Of a DNA stretch of 64,000 nt, positions 45,184 to 54,222 are shown in pieces. The stretch is from Clostridium sp. OS1-26 (GTDB lineage Bacteria; Bacillota; Clostridia; Clostridiales; Clostridiaceae). The notes beneath the pieces are model-generated. The model had not been told where the DNA came from. It saw only the letters and a program-made list of their open reading frames with translations, and did no database searches. The stretch spans positions 3,286,001 through 3,350,000 of the forward strand of contig NZ_CP133264.1 of assembly GCF_030915445.1 (NCBI RefSeq), written 5' to 3'. How positions within the stretch are numbered: the stretch's first letter is position 1; each line of letters starts with the position of its first letter. The position numbers and the translations under genes were made by a program.

Positions 45184-45948
45184 ATGGGTACACTTATAAA
45201 AGCAGAATTAAGAAAGATGCTATTTAAAAAAAGTATTTTGATAACTTGGGTAGCAGCCTTATTGCTAGGAAGCTTATTAGTTCACAATGGTACTGTAAAT
45301 GATGTTTATGCAGATATTTTTTATAAAAGCTACGGATATACACCTATAATGGGGCTAATTATGTTTATGATTTTGTCTGGAGCCTATACCTTAGAGTATA
45401 ATTCCAACATGCGTGATTTAATAAACACCACAAAGAATGGAAAGAAAAAACTAGTTATTGCCAAGGGAATAGGAGCTGGTATAGCCACTTCCATAGTAAA
45501 TCTATCTATAGTAATTACAATATATTTGGATGGACTTAGAAAAGTAAACTTCAAAGGTTTGGACATGCCGTTAAAAAACCTTTGGTACTTTAAAGGAATA
45601 GATTCAAATTTAAATGTACTGCAAATGATGATAATAGTGATTATTACAGTAGTTATAGCTTCTTTTTTCTTTTCACAGATAGGTTTATATTTATCATCAA
45701 TAAGTAAATCAGCCTCTATGCCGTTTATTTTTGGCGGTTTGATTATGGGAATTCCATATCTATTGGAAGCTATTATACCTAGTAAATTTATTGTTATGAC
45801 TCCACTATGGGGAATGATGTCTTCACAGTTAATTAAGTATAATGCAAGCTCATCAATAATGGTAATTCAAGGAGTTATATTAATAGTGGGGTGTTTGATC
45901 TTCCTCAAACCCACATATACTGCATTTACTAAAGAAAGTAAAAGATAA
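45184..45948 (+). CDS. ABC transporter permease (ABC-2 like)
   Basis: 254 aa with six predicted helices. It starts MGTLIKAELRKMLFKKSILITWVAALLLG. The YGYTPIMGLIMFMILSGAYTLEYNSNMRDLINTTKNGKKKLVIAKGI loop is typical of ABC-2 permeases coupled to single-domain ATPases. A strong terminator follows, yet a two-component pair lies only 140 bp further on and probably controls or senses this exporter. Confidence 0.82.
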   Translation: MGTLIKAELRKMLFKKSILITWVAALLLGSLLVHNGTVNDVYADIFYKSYGYTPIMGLIMFMILSGAYTLEYNSNMRDLINTTKNGKKKLVIAKGIGAGIATSIVNLSIVITIYLDGLRKVNFKGLDMPLKNLWYFKGIDSNLNVLQMMIIVIITVVIASFFFSQIGLYLSSISKSASMPFIFGGLIMGIPYLLEAIIPSKFIVMTPLWGMMSSQLIKYNASSSIMVIQGVILIVGCLIFLKPTYTAFTKESKR

Positions 45949-45953
45949 AGTTT

Positions 45954-45999
45954 AAAATAAGAGTCAAATTAAAAATATTATTTGACTCTTATTTTATTT
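45954..45999 (+). terminator. Terminator between exporter and two-component genes
   Basis: AAAATAAGAGTCAAAT (45954-45969) is complementary to ATTTGACTCTTATTTT (45980-45995), then ATTT. A long, perfect stem. Confidence 0.8.
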
Positions 46000-46084
46000 G
46001 GATATAATTAATATTAGAATATAATTAATATATAGTAGTGGGATATTGGACAAATAACAGGAAAATGTGATGGGAGTGTTTAAT

Positions 46085-46801
46085 ATGGAAACGTCATTAA
46101 GTAAAAAAAAGATATTAATAATAGATGATGAAGAAGATATATTAAAGTTATTATCTATGGTTTTAAGAAAAGAAGGCTTTGAAAATATATATACAGCTGA
46201 GGATGCAGAAAGTGGATTTAATTTGTTTGGAAGAGTTAATCCAGATATTATTCTTTTAGACATTATGTTACCTGATGAGGAGGGATATGAGGTTTGTAAA
46301 AAAATTAGAAAAACCTCCAATGTTCCTATTCTGTTTATATCAGCAAAAACTGAAGAAATTGATAGAGTGCTAGGCTTTGCCTTAGGAGGAGATGACTATA
46401 TAACAAAACCCTTTAGCACTAAGGAAGTAGCCTATAGAATAAAAGCTCAGCTAAGAAGAAGCGGTTATAATGATGAAGAGGAAAATAAGAATACGGTACT
46501 TAATTTTGGAGCTTTTCAAATAGATGAGGAAAAAATAGAAGTTAGGAAAAATGGAGAACTAATAGAATTGAAACCAAAGGAATATAAAATGTTTTTGTAC
46601 ATGGCAAAGCATCCTAATCAAATTATGAGTAAGGAAAAATTGTGCAGTGAAGTTTGGGGAGAAGATTATATAGGCTTTGACAACACTATAATGGTACATA
46701 TAAGAAGGTTAAGAGAGAAAATTGAAGAGGATGCGTCTAATCCGAAATATATTGTTAATGTAAAAGGTTTAGGATATAAGTTTGTTTTAAAGGATGAATA
46801 G
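46085..46801 (+). CDS. OmpR/PhoB-family response regulator
   Basis: About 238 aa. Receiver: LIIDDEEDILKLLSMVL, phospho-acceptor Asp in IILLDIMLPDEEG, Lys in ITKPFST. Output winged helix: LKPKEYKMFLYMAKHPNQIMSKEKLCSEVWGEDYIGFDNTIMVHIRRLREKIE. ATG 46085 is preferred over 46067/46070 because GGGAG lies 8 bp upstream. The kinase gene begins 2 bp after its stop. It is adjacent to an ABC exporter, as in BceRS-like detoxification modules. Confidence 0.92.
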   Translation: METSLSKKKILIIDDEEDILKLLSMVLRKEGFENIYTAEDAESGFNLFGRVNPDIILLDIMLPDEEGYEVCKKIRKTSNVPILFISAKTEEIDRVLGFALGGDDYITKPFSTKEVAYRIKAQLRRSGYNDEEENKNTVLNFGAFQIDEEKIEVRKNGELIELKPKEYKMFLYMAKHPNQIMSKEKLCSEVWGEDYIGFDNTIMVHIRRLREKIEEDASNPKYIVNVKGLGYKFVLKDE

Positions 46802-46803
46802 AT

Positions 46804-48216
46804 ATGAATTGGAAAATAACAGGCAGGTTTATTATAACTGTAGTTTCAGTTGCCATTATTGTAATAGTTATTAATATCATTGGAGGGGCTGTTCTTATAT
46901 TTAGTGGGGGTAGAAATAATATTGGTATAACAAAGGATATTAGCTATTCTTCGGCAGAGGATTTCACAAGGGAATTCCAAGAATATTTAATAGAAAACAA
47001 CAATAAAATATATATCAATAGTAATGGAGAAAAAATTTTGAGAGAAAAAAAGGCTTGGATACAGGTTTTAGATGAAGAAGGAAATGAAATTTATAATTAC
47101 CAAAAACCTGCTAAAGCTAAAAGCCACTATACACCTGCGGAACTAATAGATACATATAAATATATTTCAATTGATACTATGTCCACTATATTTGTATCAG
47201 AAAAGAAGCTTGGAAATAAAAATTACAGCTATATTATAGGATTTCCAGCTAAAAAGATACGGAGAAATATTATTTCTTATGATGTTTATAATTTAGGTAA
47301 TGAATTAAAATTTGGAATATATATGATTTTGTTTATTGATACCATTATAGCTTTATTGTTTGGATATTTATTTAGTAGAAGGCTTACAAAACCATTGGTA
47401 AATATTATAAAGGACGTTAAAAACCTTTCAGAGGGAGAGTATAATTTAAAGAGAGAAGAAAGAGGAATTTATAAAGAAGTTTACTATAATATAAATAACT
47501 TATCTTCAAAGCTTAGAAGCAATGAAGAAGAAAGAAAAAAGTTAGATAAAATGAGGGAAGAATGGATATCAAATATCTCTCACGATATAAAAACACCATT
47601 AGTTTCAATAAAAGGATATGCTGAGATTTTATCCAGTGAAGATTATGAGTATACAAAAGAAGAAGTGAAAGAATACAGCAAAATAATAGAAGATAAGTCT
47701 AACTATATAAAAGATCTTATAGATGATTTAAATCTAAGTACCAGATTAAAGAATAAAGCTCTTGCGTTAAATTTAAAAAACACCAATATTGTAAGCTTAG
47801 CAAGGGGAGTTATAATAGATATTTTGAATAATCCTCAAACTAGCAATGTAAATATTGATTTTTCAACCTCAAGGGAAGTAATTGAAAGGGATGTAGATGA
47901 AATATTAATAAAAAGAGTTATTACTAATATTTTATATAATGCTATAGTTCACAATGATAAAAATGTTAATATTGAAGTTAAAGTAGAAAAAAGAGATAGA
48001 GTTCATATATCTATAATAGATAATGGAAAGGGCATTAAAGAAAAAGAGCTAAAACATATTTTTGAAAGATATTATAGAGGGACAAATACAGGAAAAAGAC
48101 ATAAAGGTTCTGGACTTGGAATGGCTATAGCAAAGGATATTGTAAAAGCACATAATGGTATTATAAATATTGAGAGCCAGCTTGGAGTAGGGACTAAAAT
48201 TGAAATAATCCTTTAA
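46804..48216 (+). CDS. Sensor histidine kinase
   Basis: 470 aa. Two membrane helices (about 6-34 and 176-196) flank a ~140-residue extracellular sensor. A HAMP domain follows (RRLTKPLVNIIKDVKNLSEGEYN), then HisKA with NISHDIKTPLVSIKGYAEIL. The HATPase domain has N box RVITNILYNAIVHN, G1 DNGKGIKEKEL and G2 KGSGLGMAIAKDIV. A classic type I kinase, paired with the regulator upstream. Confidence 0.92.
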   Translation: MNWKITGRFIITVVSVAIIVIVINIIGGAVLIFSGGRNNIGITKDISYSSAEDFTREFQEYLIENNNKIYINSNGEKILREKKAWIQVLDEEGNEIYNYQKPAKAKSHYTPAELIDTYKYISIDTMSTIFVSEKKLGNKNYSYIIGFPAKKIRRNIISYDVYNLGNELKFGIYMILFIDTIIALLFGYLFSRRLTKPLVNIIKDVKNLSEGEYNLKREERGIYKEVYYNINNLSSKLRSNEEERKKLDKMREEWISNISHDIKTPLVSIKGYAEILSSEDYEYTKEEVKEYSKIIEDKSNYIKDLIDDLNLSTRLKNKALALNLKNTNIVSLARGVIIDILNNPQTSNVNIDFSTSREVIERDVDEILIKRVITNILYNAIVHNDKNVNIEVKVEKRDRVHISIIDNGKGIKEKELKHIFERYYRGTNTGKRHKGSGLGMAIAKDIVKAHNGIINIESQLGVGTKIEIIL

Positions 48217-48273
48217 TCTGCTGCCAAGAACTCTGTTTATGTGAAAAATAGAAACTAAATATTCAACAATATG

Positions 48274-48315
48274 AAATCCAGTAGAAAGCTATTAACAAGG
48301 CTTACTACTGGATTT
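48274..48315. terminator. Hairpin between convergent genes
   Basis: AAATCCAGTAG (48274-48284) pairs with CTACTGGATTT (48305-48315), between the kinase (+) and the alcohol dehydrogenase (-). Confidence 0.65.
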
Positions 48316-48370
48316 GTCATATCAAAGGGAGCTTAATGGTTTTATATAGGAATTTTTAACGCTTATGTAA

Positions 48371-49543
48371 TTACTGAGCTAAACATAGTATATCTATAAT
48401 TCTATCCTTATCTAATGGTAAATAGTGACCTACAGTACATGTATTGTTTTGAGTAGCTCTAAGAGCCATTTCTTCAAAGTGTTCATTTGTAATATTTAAC
48501 TCTGTAAGGGTTGTCTTTAAATTAAGAGATTGGAAAAACTCTTTTAACTTCTTAGATAATATTAATGCCATTTCCTCTTCAGTATAGTCGTGATAGTCTA
48601 TATTAAAGACACGATTAGCAAGTTGAGCCAGTTTTTTTGGTTTATGAGCTGTTGAAGCCATATAACGAGTCCAAGCAACGAGAACAACAGACATACCTTC
48701 ACCATGAGTAATTCCATATTGGGCACTTAATTCATGTTCTATTCTGTGAGAGCCCCAATCGCTAACTCTTCCTGTATCAAGGAGATTGTTATGAGCAATG
48801 GATGCTAACCATTGAACTTCAGCACGTGCATTATAGTTATTTGGATCTTTCATAAGACGATAAGCATTTAAAATTAAAGCTTTTATAGCACCTTCTAATA
48901 AAAAGTCAGTTGTATCTACATTTTCTATATCTGTAAAATATCTTTCTAATAAATGTGAAAGAATATCTGCTAGTCCACATGATGTTTGATATGGAGGCAG
49001 CTCAATGGTGAATCTTGGATTCATAATAGCAAATTTAGGAATGATTAAATCACTTTCTACTCCAACTTTTAAAATACCATTAGAAATAATTGAACAGTTT
49101 GAGGTTTCAGAACCGCTGGAAGGCAAGGTAGTAATAACACCTATTGGCAGTGCTTTTTCTACATTATTTGTTCCATCAAAGAAATCCCATACATCTCCTT
49201 CATAAGGAATTCCAATGGATACAGCCTTGGCAGTATCTATTGAGCTACCACCACCTACAGCCAATATAAAGTCTACTTCTTTGGATTTTCCTAAGGATAC
49301 TAAATCACGAACAAGCTCTATTTTAGGATTAGGGACTACGTTTCCTTCTTCATGAAAAGCAATATTTAATTTTTGACAAGCAGAATGTACAGTATCCCAT
49401 ATTCCTAGCTTCTTTATAAAGTCACCACTATAAACTAAAAGTAATGAGCTGACTTTATACTCTTTTAATAGATTCTCGATTTCATTTTCCGCACCATCAC
49501 CAAATATAACTTTTGCGGGATTATTGTATTTAAAATTTATCAT
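48371..49543 (-). CDS. Iron-containing alcohol dehydrogenase
   Basis: 390 aa, class III (BdhA/YqhD-like) NAD(P)H-dependent dehydrogenase. The nucleotide-binding AVGGGSSIDTAKAVS is followed by TLPSSGSETSNCSII. The metal ligands are visible in CGLADILSHLLERY (Asp, His), GSHRIEHEL (His) and YGITHGEGMS (His). It lies 52 bp downstream of a DeoR gene on the same strand, and divergent from an aldolase/kinase/isomerase operon. A role in reducing the aldehyde made by that aldolase is likely by context. Confidence 0.9.
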   Translation of the reverse strand: MINFKYNNPAKVIFGDGAENEIENLLKEYKVSSLLLVYSGDFIKKLGIWDTVHSACQKLNIAFHEEGNVVPNPKIELVRDLVSLGKSKEVDFILAVGGGSSIDTAKAVSIGIPYEGDVWDFFDGTNNVEKALPIGVITTLPSSGSETSNCSIISNGILKVGVESDLIIPKFAIMNPRFTIELPPYQTSCGLADILSHLLERYFTDIENVDTTDFLLEGAIKALILNAYRLMKDPNNYNARAEVQWLASIAHNNLLDTGRVSDWGSHRIEHELSAQYGITHGEGMSVVLVAWTRYMASTAHKPKKLAQLANRVFNIDYHDYTEEEMALILSKKLKEFFQSLNLKTTLTELNITNEHFEEMALRATQNNTCTVGHYLPLDKDRIIDILCLAQ

Positions 49544-49595
49544 ATATAAACCTCCTATAATTAAGATTGCAAAACTATGCTAACGAATACCTATA

Positions 49596-50366
49596 TTAAA
49601 TATAATCTACTTTAATATTCAACTCTGAGCATTTTCTTTCCCATTCAGAAGTAAGTTTTTTATCAGTAACTATAACATCTATGCTTCTTAAATCAGCAAA
49701 TATAACATTTGTAGATTCTGAAAACTTTGTATGGTCAACAATTAAAAAACGCTCACGAGATTGTTTTAACATATAGGACCTAACCATTCCCTCATCGCTA
49801 TTGTTATCTACAAGACCATGATTTATATCAATAGAAGGACAGCTGATAAAGCTTTTGTCCGCGATAAATGATTGCAATGTATCAATGGTTTTGTAGTCCA
49901 CGAAAGAACTGTTTCTTGTACTTAGTGTTCCACCGGGACATATCAATTTAATATTTGAAGGTGTGTCATTACATAGATTACAAATCCTTAATGAATTTGT
50001 TATAATCGTAAGACTCATATTAGTTGACAATAATTCTTTAGCAAGTGTTAAACAGGTACTGCTGGAATCTAACATTATGAAGTCCTTCTCTTTTATGTAA
50101 GATTTAATAACATGCCTTGCCATAAGTTCCTTTTCTTTTACGAAATAGATTTCACGAAGTTGTATGGGAATTCCTTTAGTGTAGGTTTCAGGTAAATATG
50201 CGCCTCCATGAATTCTACATAGCTTGTTTGCTTGTTCCATTTCCTTTAAATCACGTCTTATAGTTTCTTCACTTACAGATAATTTTTCACTTAGGTGAGA
50301 TATTAAGACACTACCCTTAGACTTAAGTTCCTCTTCAATTTTATTATGTCTATCAATTTTCAACAT
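49596..50366 (-). CDS. DeoR-family transcriptional regulator
   Basis: 256 aa. N-terminal HTH: DRHNKIEEELKSKGSVLISHLSEKLSVSEETIRRDLKEME, then RIHGGAYLP. C-terminal sugar-phosphate isomerase-like sensor domain: IMLDSSSTCLTLAKELL and IITNSLRICNLC. DeoR repressors usually sense a phosphorylated sugar. It is divergent from the aldolase-MtnK-MtnA operon, and direct repeats of ACAACATT lie between the two. A 5-deoxyribose- or methylthioribose-phosphate effector is inferred. Confidence 0.9.
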   Translation of the reverse strand: MLKIDRHNKIEEELKSKGSVLISHLSEKLSVSEETIRRDLKEMEQANKLCRIHGGAYLPETYTKGIPIQLREIYFVKEKELMARHVIKSYIKEKDFIMLDSSSTCLTLAKELLSTNMSLTIITNSLRICNLCNDTPSNIKLICPGGTLSTRNSSFVDYKTIDTLQSFIADKSFISCPSIDINHGLVDNNSDEGMVRSYMLKQSRERFLIVDHTKFSESTNVIFADLRSIDVIVTDKKLTSEWERKCSELNIKVDYI

Positions 50367-50648
50367 GTGTATCTTCTCCTTTATAAAGTGTTGTTAATTA
50401 GCCTATTTTAGAATGCTGTAATTTATAGATTAACCTCATTTATAATGTAGTATATTACTATTATAAATTGAATAACCTAATATTTTAAGTAAGTATGTGA
50501 ATTAAATTTAAGTCATATATAAAATTTTGAGGCTTAAAGCAAAATTAAAAAACAATTCTAAAACATTTATGTTGAAATCAATAAACAAAAATTTCAAAAT
50601 CAACCCATATTTTAAAATTTAAGAACTTACTAATTGAAAAAGAATACA

Positions 50649-50686
50649 ACAACATTATACAACATTAAAAAAAATAAAACAACATA
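50649..50686. promoter_or_regulatory. DeoR operator repeats
   Basis: ACAACATT at 50649-50656 and 50659-50666, and ACAACATA at 50679-50686: starts spaced 10 and 20 bp, on one face of the helix. A related inverted copy, TGTTGTAT, overlaps the -10 of the aldolase promoter. This is the expected pattern for a DeoR repressor. The rest of 50367-50648 is AT-rich and otherwise blank. Confidence 0.65.
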
Positions 50687-50722
50687 TTCGTTCAAAAAAC
50701 AAACAAAATTGCCGCAATTGTG

Positions 50723-50751
50723 TTGACTTTTGAGTGGATGTGTTGTATATT
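50723..50751 (+). promoter_or_regulatory. Promoter of aldolase-nhaC-mtnK-mtnA operon
   Basis: -35 TTGACT (50723-50728), a 17-bp spacer, -10 TATATT (50746-50751). The TGTTGTATATTGTTAT element covers the -10. Confidence 0.75.
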
Positions 50752-50787
50752 GTTATTATTGTAAGATATCTATTAGGAGGATTGACG

Positions 50788-51378
50788 ATGAGAGAAACAG
50801 AAGTAGTATTAAATGCCGCTAAAGGTTTATATGAAGAAAAATTGGTAGCAGGAACAAGCGGAAATATAAGTATGAGGAAATTTGATGGAGATAATGAAAG
50901 TTTTTTAATTACACCAAGCGGATTTCCTTATCGCTTAATGACAGAGGAGGATATTGTAGAAATTGATGTAAACGGTATACCTAAAAAACCAGGGCAAAAG
51001 CCATCATCAGAATGGAGAATGCACTTAGAGGTATATAAAAAATACCCTAATATTAATGCCATTGTTCATACACATTCACCTTTTGCTACAGGGTTTGCAG
51101 TAAATAGACAAGACATTCCTTTAATTTTAATTGAGATGAAGCCTTTCTTAGGTGGAGAAATTAAGGTAGCACCATTTAAACCTGCAGGTTCCCTTGAATT
51201 AGGGCAAGCTATAATTCCTTATTTGGAAAAATCTAATTCATGTCTTTTGGCAAACCACGGTACTATTAGTTGTGGTAAAACTATGGAAGAAGCCTATACT
51301 GCAAGTGTATATGTAGAAGATGCTGCAAAAATATACTATTATGCAAAAACCTCAGGTAATCCAGTAATAATCGAATAA
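50788..51378 (+). CDS. Class II aldolase/adducin family protein (FucA/DrdA/Ald2-like)
   Basis: 196 aa zinc-dependent aldolase. SGNISMR (phosphate-binding), PSSEWRMHLEVYKKYPNINAIVHTHSPFATGFA (Glu and the HxH zinc ligands) and LLANHGTISCGKTMEEAY (third His). ATG 50788 follows GGAGGATTG; the in-frame TTG at 50734 would lie in the promoter. FucA-like enzymes split a ketose-1-phosphate into DHAP and an aldehyde. With MtnK and MtnA downstream, the best match is the aldolase of the 5-deoxyribose/methylthioribose DHAP shunt. Confidence 0.87.
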   Translation: MRETEVVLNAAKGLYEEKLVAGTSGNISMRKFDGDNESFLITPSGFPYRLMTEEDIVEIDVNGIPKKPGQKPSSEWRMHLEVYKKYPNINAIVHTHSPFATGFAVNRQDIPLILIEMKPFLGGEIKVAPFKPAGSLELGQAIIPYLEKSNSCLLANHGTISCGKTMEEAYTASVYVEDAAKIYYYAKTSGNPVIIE

Positions 51379-51392
51379 TATTCGATTATTAC
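51364..51392 (+). terminator. Intercistronic hairpin at aldolase stop
   Basis: GTAATAATCGAAT (51364-51376) pairs perfectly with ATTCGATTATTAC (51380-51392) around a 3-nt loop; no T tract. It probably sets relative expression or mRNA stability within the operon. Confidence 0.5.
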
Positions 51393-51593
51393 AAAGAAGA
51401 GTTCTAGAGCATAAACATTTTTTCAAAAGGAAAAGGCAATAACGGATAAGACTAATTTCATTAATAATAGCGAGAAGTACAAGTAAATACAGCAAATAAT
51501 AGAACAGAACCTTTAGTAACCCAGTATTATTTATGAATCCTTAATAATTGTTAAATGAATACAATAATTTTATATAAAAAGGAGAGTTATATT

Positions 51594-52949
51594 ATGAATA
51601 ATGATTTAAAGGGAAAAGGTAACTTTTTAGGACTAGTACCACTTATTGCTTTCTTAATTATTTACATGAGCACAGGAATTTTCACCAAGAGCTTTGACAA
51701 TATGCCTCTTATGGTAGCAATTTTAATTGCATCAGGTATTGGATTAGCTTTAAAGAAACCTGGAGAAAAGAAACCAACAACCTTTGATGAAAGAGTTAAT
51801 ATGTACTGCAAGGGCGGTGGAGAACAAACACTTATTTTAATGGTAATTATCTTTATATTAGCAGGAGCCTTTTATGGGGTAGCAAATGCTATGCATGCTG
51901 TAGAATCTGTAACAAATTTTGGTCTTGCAATATTACCTACTAATATGATTTTGCCGGGATTATTTATAATAGGATGTATATTAAGCTTTGCTATGGGAAC
52001 ATCCATGGGAACTGTAGCAGCATTAACTCCTATAGCTGTTGATATTGCGCATAAAACTGGATTTGGGTTACCGTTGGTATGTGGTATAGTTATAGGTGGA
52101 GCGATGTTTGGTGATAATCTTTCATTTATTTCAGATACTACTATAGCTGCAACTCGTACACAGGATGTACCTATGAAAGCAAAGTTCAAAGCCAATATAC
52201 TTATGGTGTTGCCTGCCGTTGTGATTAATTTAATTCTTTTATCTATGCAGCATGCACCAAATCTTAATTTAGCAGCTACACACAATTATAACATTGTAAA
52301 CGTTATCCCATATATTTTAGTTATTATACTTTCATTAATTGGCATGAACGTTATGTTTGTTATGACTTTAGGTGTTGTTTCAGGTGTAATTATAGGAGTT
52401 ATTCACGGAGACTTTACTTTAGTAGGATCTTTTACAGTTATTCACACAGGTATGACATGGATGGAGGATATGTCTATTATTGCTATACTTGTAGGAGGGA
52501 TGGTAGCCTTAATGAATTACTTAGGTGGAATTGATTGGCTGCTTGAAAAGTTAACGAAAAAAACTAAAACAGCACGTGGTGGAGAGCTAAGTATAGCAGC
52601 TTTAGTAAGCTTAATGGATATTGCTACTACAAACAATACAATTTCCATAATTGCAACTGGCCCTATTGCAAAGGATATATCTGATCAATTTGGAATTGCA
52701 AGAGAAAGAGTAGCAAGTATTCTTGACTTATTCTCATCAGGATTTAACGGACTGCTTCCTTACGCAGGTCAAATGTTAGTTGCAGGTGGACTTGCAAAGA
52801 TATCGCCAATGTCTATTATGCCTTATGTGTGGTATTGTATACTTATGCTTGTATTTGGAACTTTTTTCATATTAATTGGATGGCCTAAATTTCAATCAAG
52901 AGGTAAAAGTCCACAAGTAGAAGAAGGTATAGAGGTAGGAGGAATGTAA
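51594..52949 (+). CDS. NhaC-family transporter (Na+/H+ antiporter-like)
   Basis: About 451 aa with roughly eleven membrane segments. GTSMGTVAALTPIAVDIAHKTGFGLPLVCGIVIGGAMFGDNLSFISDTTIAATRTQ is the conserved NhaC core, and FSSGFNGLLPYAGQML marks the C-terminal repeat. ATG 51594 follows AAAAAGGAGAG. NhaC members include proton/malate antiporters and other substrate carriers, not only sodium pumps. Sitting between the aldolase and MtnK in one operon, it is a plausible carrier for the pathway substrate; this is inference. Confidence 0.88.
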   Translation: MNNDLKGKGNFLGLVPLIAFLIIYMSTGIFTKSFDNMPLMVAILIASGIGLALKKPGEKKPTTFDERVNMYCKGGGEQTLILMVIIFILAGAFYGVANAMHAVESVTNFGLAILPTNMILPGLFIIGCILSFAMGTSMGTVAALTPIAVDIAHKTGFGLPLVCGIVIGGAMFGDNLSFISDTTIAATRTQDVPMKAKFKANILMVLPAVVINLILLSMQHAPNLNLAATHNYNIVNVIPYILVIILSLIGMNVMFVMTLGVVSGVIIGVIHGDFTLVGSFTVIHTGMTWMEDMSIIAILVGGMVALMNYLGGIDWLLEKLTKKTKTARGGELSIAALVSLMDIATTNNTISIIATGPIAKDISDQFGIARERVASILDLFSSGFNGLLPYAGQMLVAGGLAKISPMSIMPYVWYCILMLVFGTFFILIGWPKFQSRGKSPQVEEGIEVGGM

Positions 52950-52950
52950 G

Positions 52951-54153
52951 ATGAGTAGATATTCTAAACACTTTTTAATGGATACTGAGGAAGCAAAAAT
53001 TTATTCTAAAGAGGTAGCAAAGTATTTCACCGCTGAAGAAGAACTAGAAGCTGTAGAAATCGGAGATGGAAATATCAACTACGTATTTAAGGTTTGGAAT
53101 CCTAAGACTGGTAAATCATTAATTATAAAACAAGCTGATAAGTTTTTAAGATCCTCTGGAAGACCTTTAGACATTAATCGTAATAGAATTGAAGCTGAAA
53201 TTTTAAAAATAGAAGGAACTTTAGCTCAATCTTTTGTACCTGAGATTTATCATTATGACGAAACTATGTGTGCTCTTTGTATGGAGGATATATCAGAATA
53301 TAAGAATTTAAGAACAGAGCTCTTGAGCGGAAAAAACTTTCACCATTTAGCTGATAACATATCTACTTTTTTAGCAGATACTCTACTTCCAACTACAGAT
53401 TTAGTAATTGACAGAGCAGAGAAAAAGGATAGGGTTAGTAGATTTACAAATAAGGAACTTTGTGATATTACTGAAGACTTAGTATTCACAGAACCCTATT
53501 ACAATTATAAAAATAGAAATATAATTTTAAAGGAAAATGGAAGTTTCGTTGAAAACAACTTGTATAATAATGAAAGGTTAAAGGCTGAAGTTGGCATTTT
53601 AAGAGACAGATTTATGAACCATGCACAAGCACTAATTCATGGAGACCTTCATTCAGGTTCAATTTTTGCAAATGAAAAAGGAATTAAAGTAATTGACCCG
53701 GAGTTTGCCTTTTATGGACCAATGGGATATGATGTGGGAAATGTAATAGGTAATTTATTCTTCTCATGGGCTAATAAATACTATACTGAAGGCAGAAATT
53801 CAGAATTCTTATGCTGGATTGAAGAAGCAATAAGAGATACCTATGATCTTTTTGTGAAAAAGCTTTCAGAAAAGTATGACGCTATAGTTAAATTTAATTT
53901 ATATAATTCTTATTTTAAAGAGCATTACATAAAAGAAGTATTAGCGGACTCTCTTGGCTATGCTGGCACAGAAATAATTAGACGAGTTGTAGGGGACTCT
54001 AAAGTTCTTGAGGTAACTAGTGTAAAAAATTTAGAGCAAAGAATTCCTATGGAAAGAGCTTTAATTAAAATTGGTATTAGTTTAATAATGAACAGATACA
54101 GATTTACTAAAGGAAGCGATATAACTGAGGAGTTTAAATTGATACTGTCTTAA
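52951..54153 (+). CDS. mtnK: S-methyl-5-thioribose kinase family protein (MtnK-like)
   Basis: 400 aa, the family length. Motifs: GDGNINYVFKVWN (N-lobe), IIKQADKFLRSSG, HGDLHSGSIFA (catalytic loop) and VIDPEFAFYGPMGYDVGN (metal-binding DPE). It phosphorylates methylthioribose, or 5-deoxyribose, at C1. It starts 1 bp after the transporter stop, with AGGAGG inside that gene. In the DHAP shunt the same kinase acts on both sugars, so the physiological substrate cannot be decided here. Confidence 0.9.
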   Translation: MSRYSKHFLMDTEEAKIYSKEVAKYFTAEEELEAVEIGDGNINYVFKVWNPKTGKSLIIKQADKFLRSSGRPLDINRNRIEAEILKIEGTLAQSFVPEIYHYDETMCALCMEDISEYKNLRTELLSGKNFHHLADNISTFLADTLLPTTDLVIDRAEKKDRVSRFTNKELCDITEDLVFTEPYYNYKNRNIILKENGSFVENNLYNNERLKAEVGILRDRFMNHAQALIHGDLHSGSIFANEKGIKVIDPEFAFYGPMGYDVGNVIGNLFFSWANKYYTEGRNSEFLCWIEEAIRDTYDLFVKKLSEKYDAIVKFNLYNSYFKEHYIKEVLADSLGYAGTEIIRRVVGDSKVLEVTSVKNLEQRIPMERALIKIGISLIMNRYRFTKGSDITEEFKLILS

Positions 54154-54173
54154 GAATATAAATATAATAAAAC

Positions 54174-54201
54174 TTCAAGGCAGCTTAATAGCTGCCTTGA
54201 A
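54174..54201 (+). terminator. Perfect hairpin between mtnK and mtnA
   Basis: TTCAAGGCAGCT (54174-54185), loop TAAT, AGCTGCCTTGAA (54190-54201). Only a weak T tract follows, so it is more likely a processing or partial-termination site within the operon. Confidence 0.55.
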
Positions 54202-54222
54202 AGATAAAAAAGGTGATGTAAA

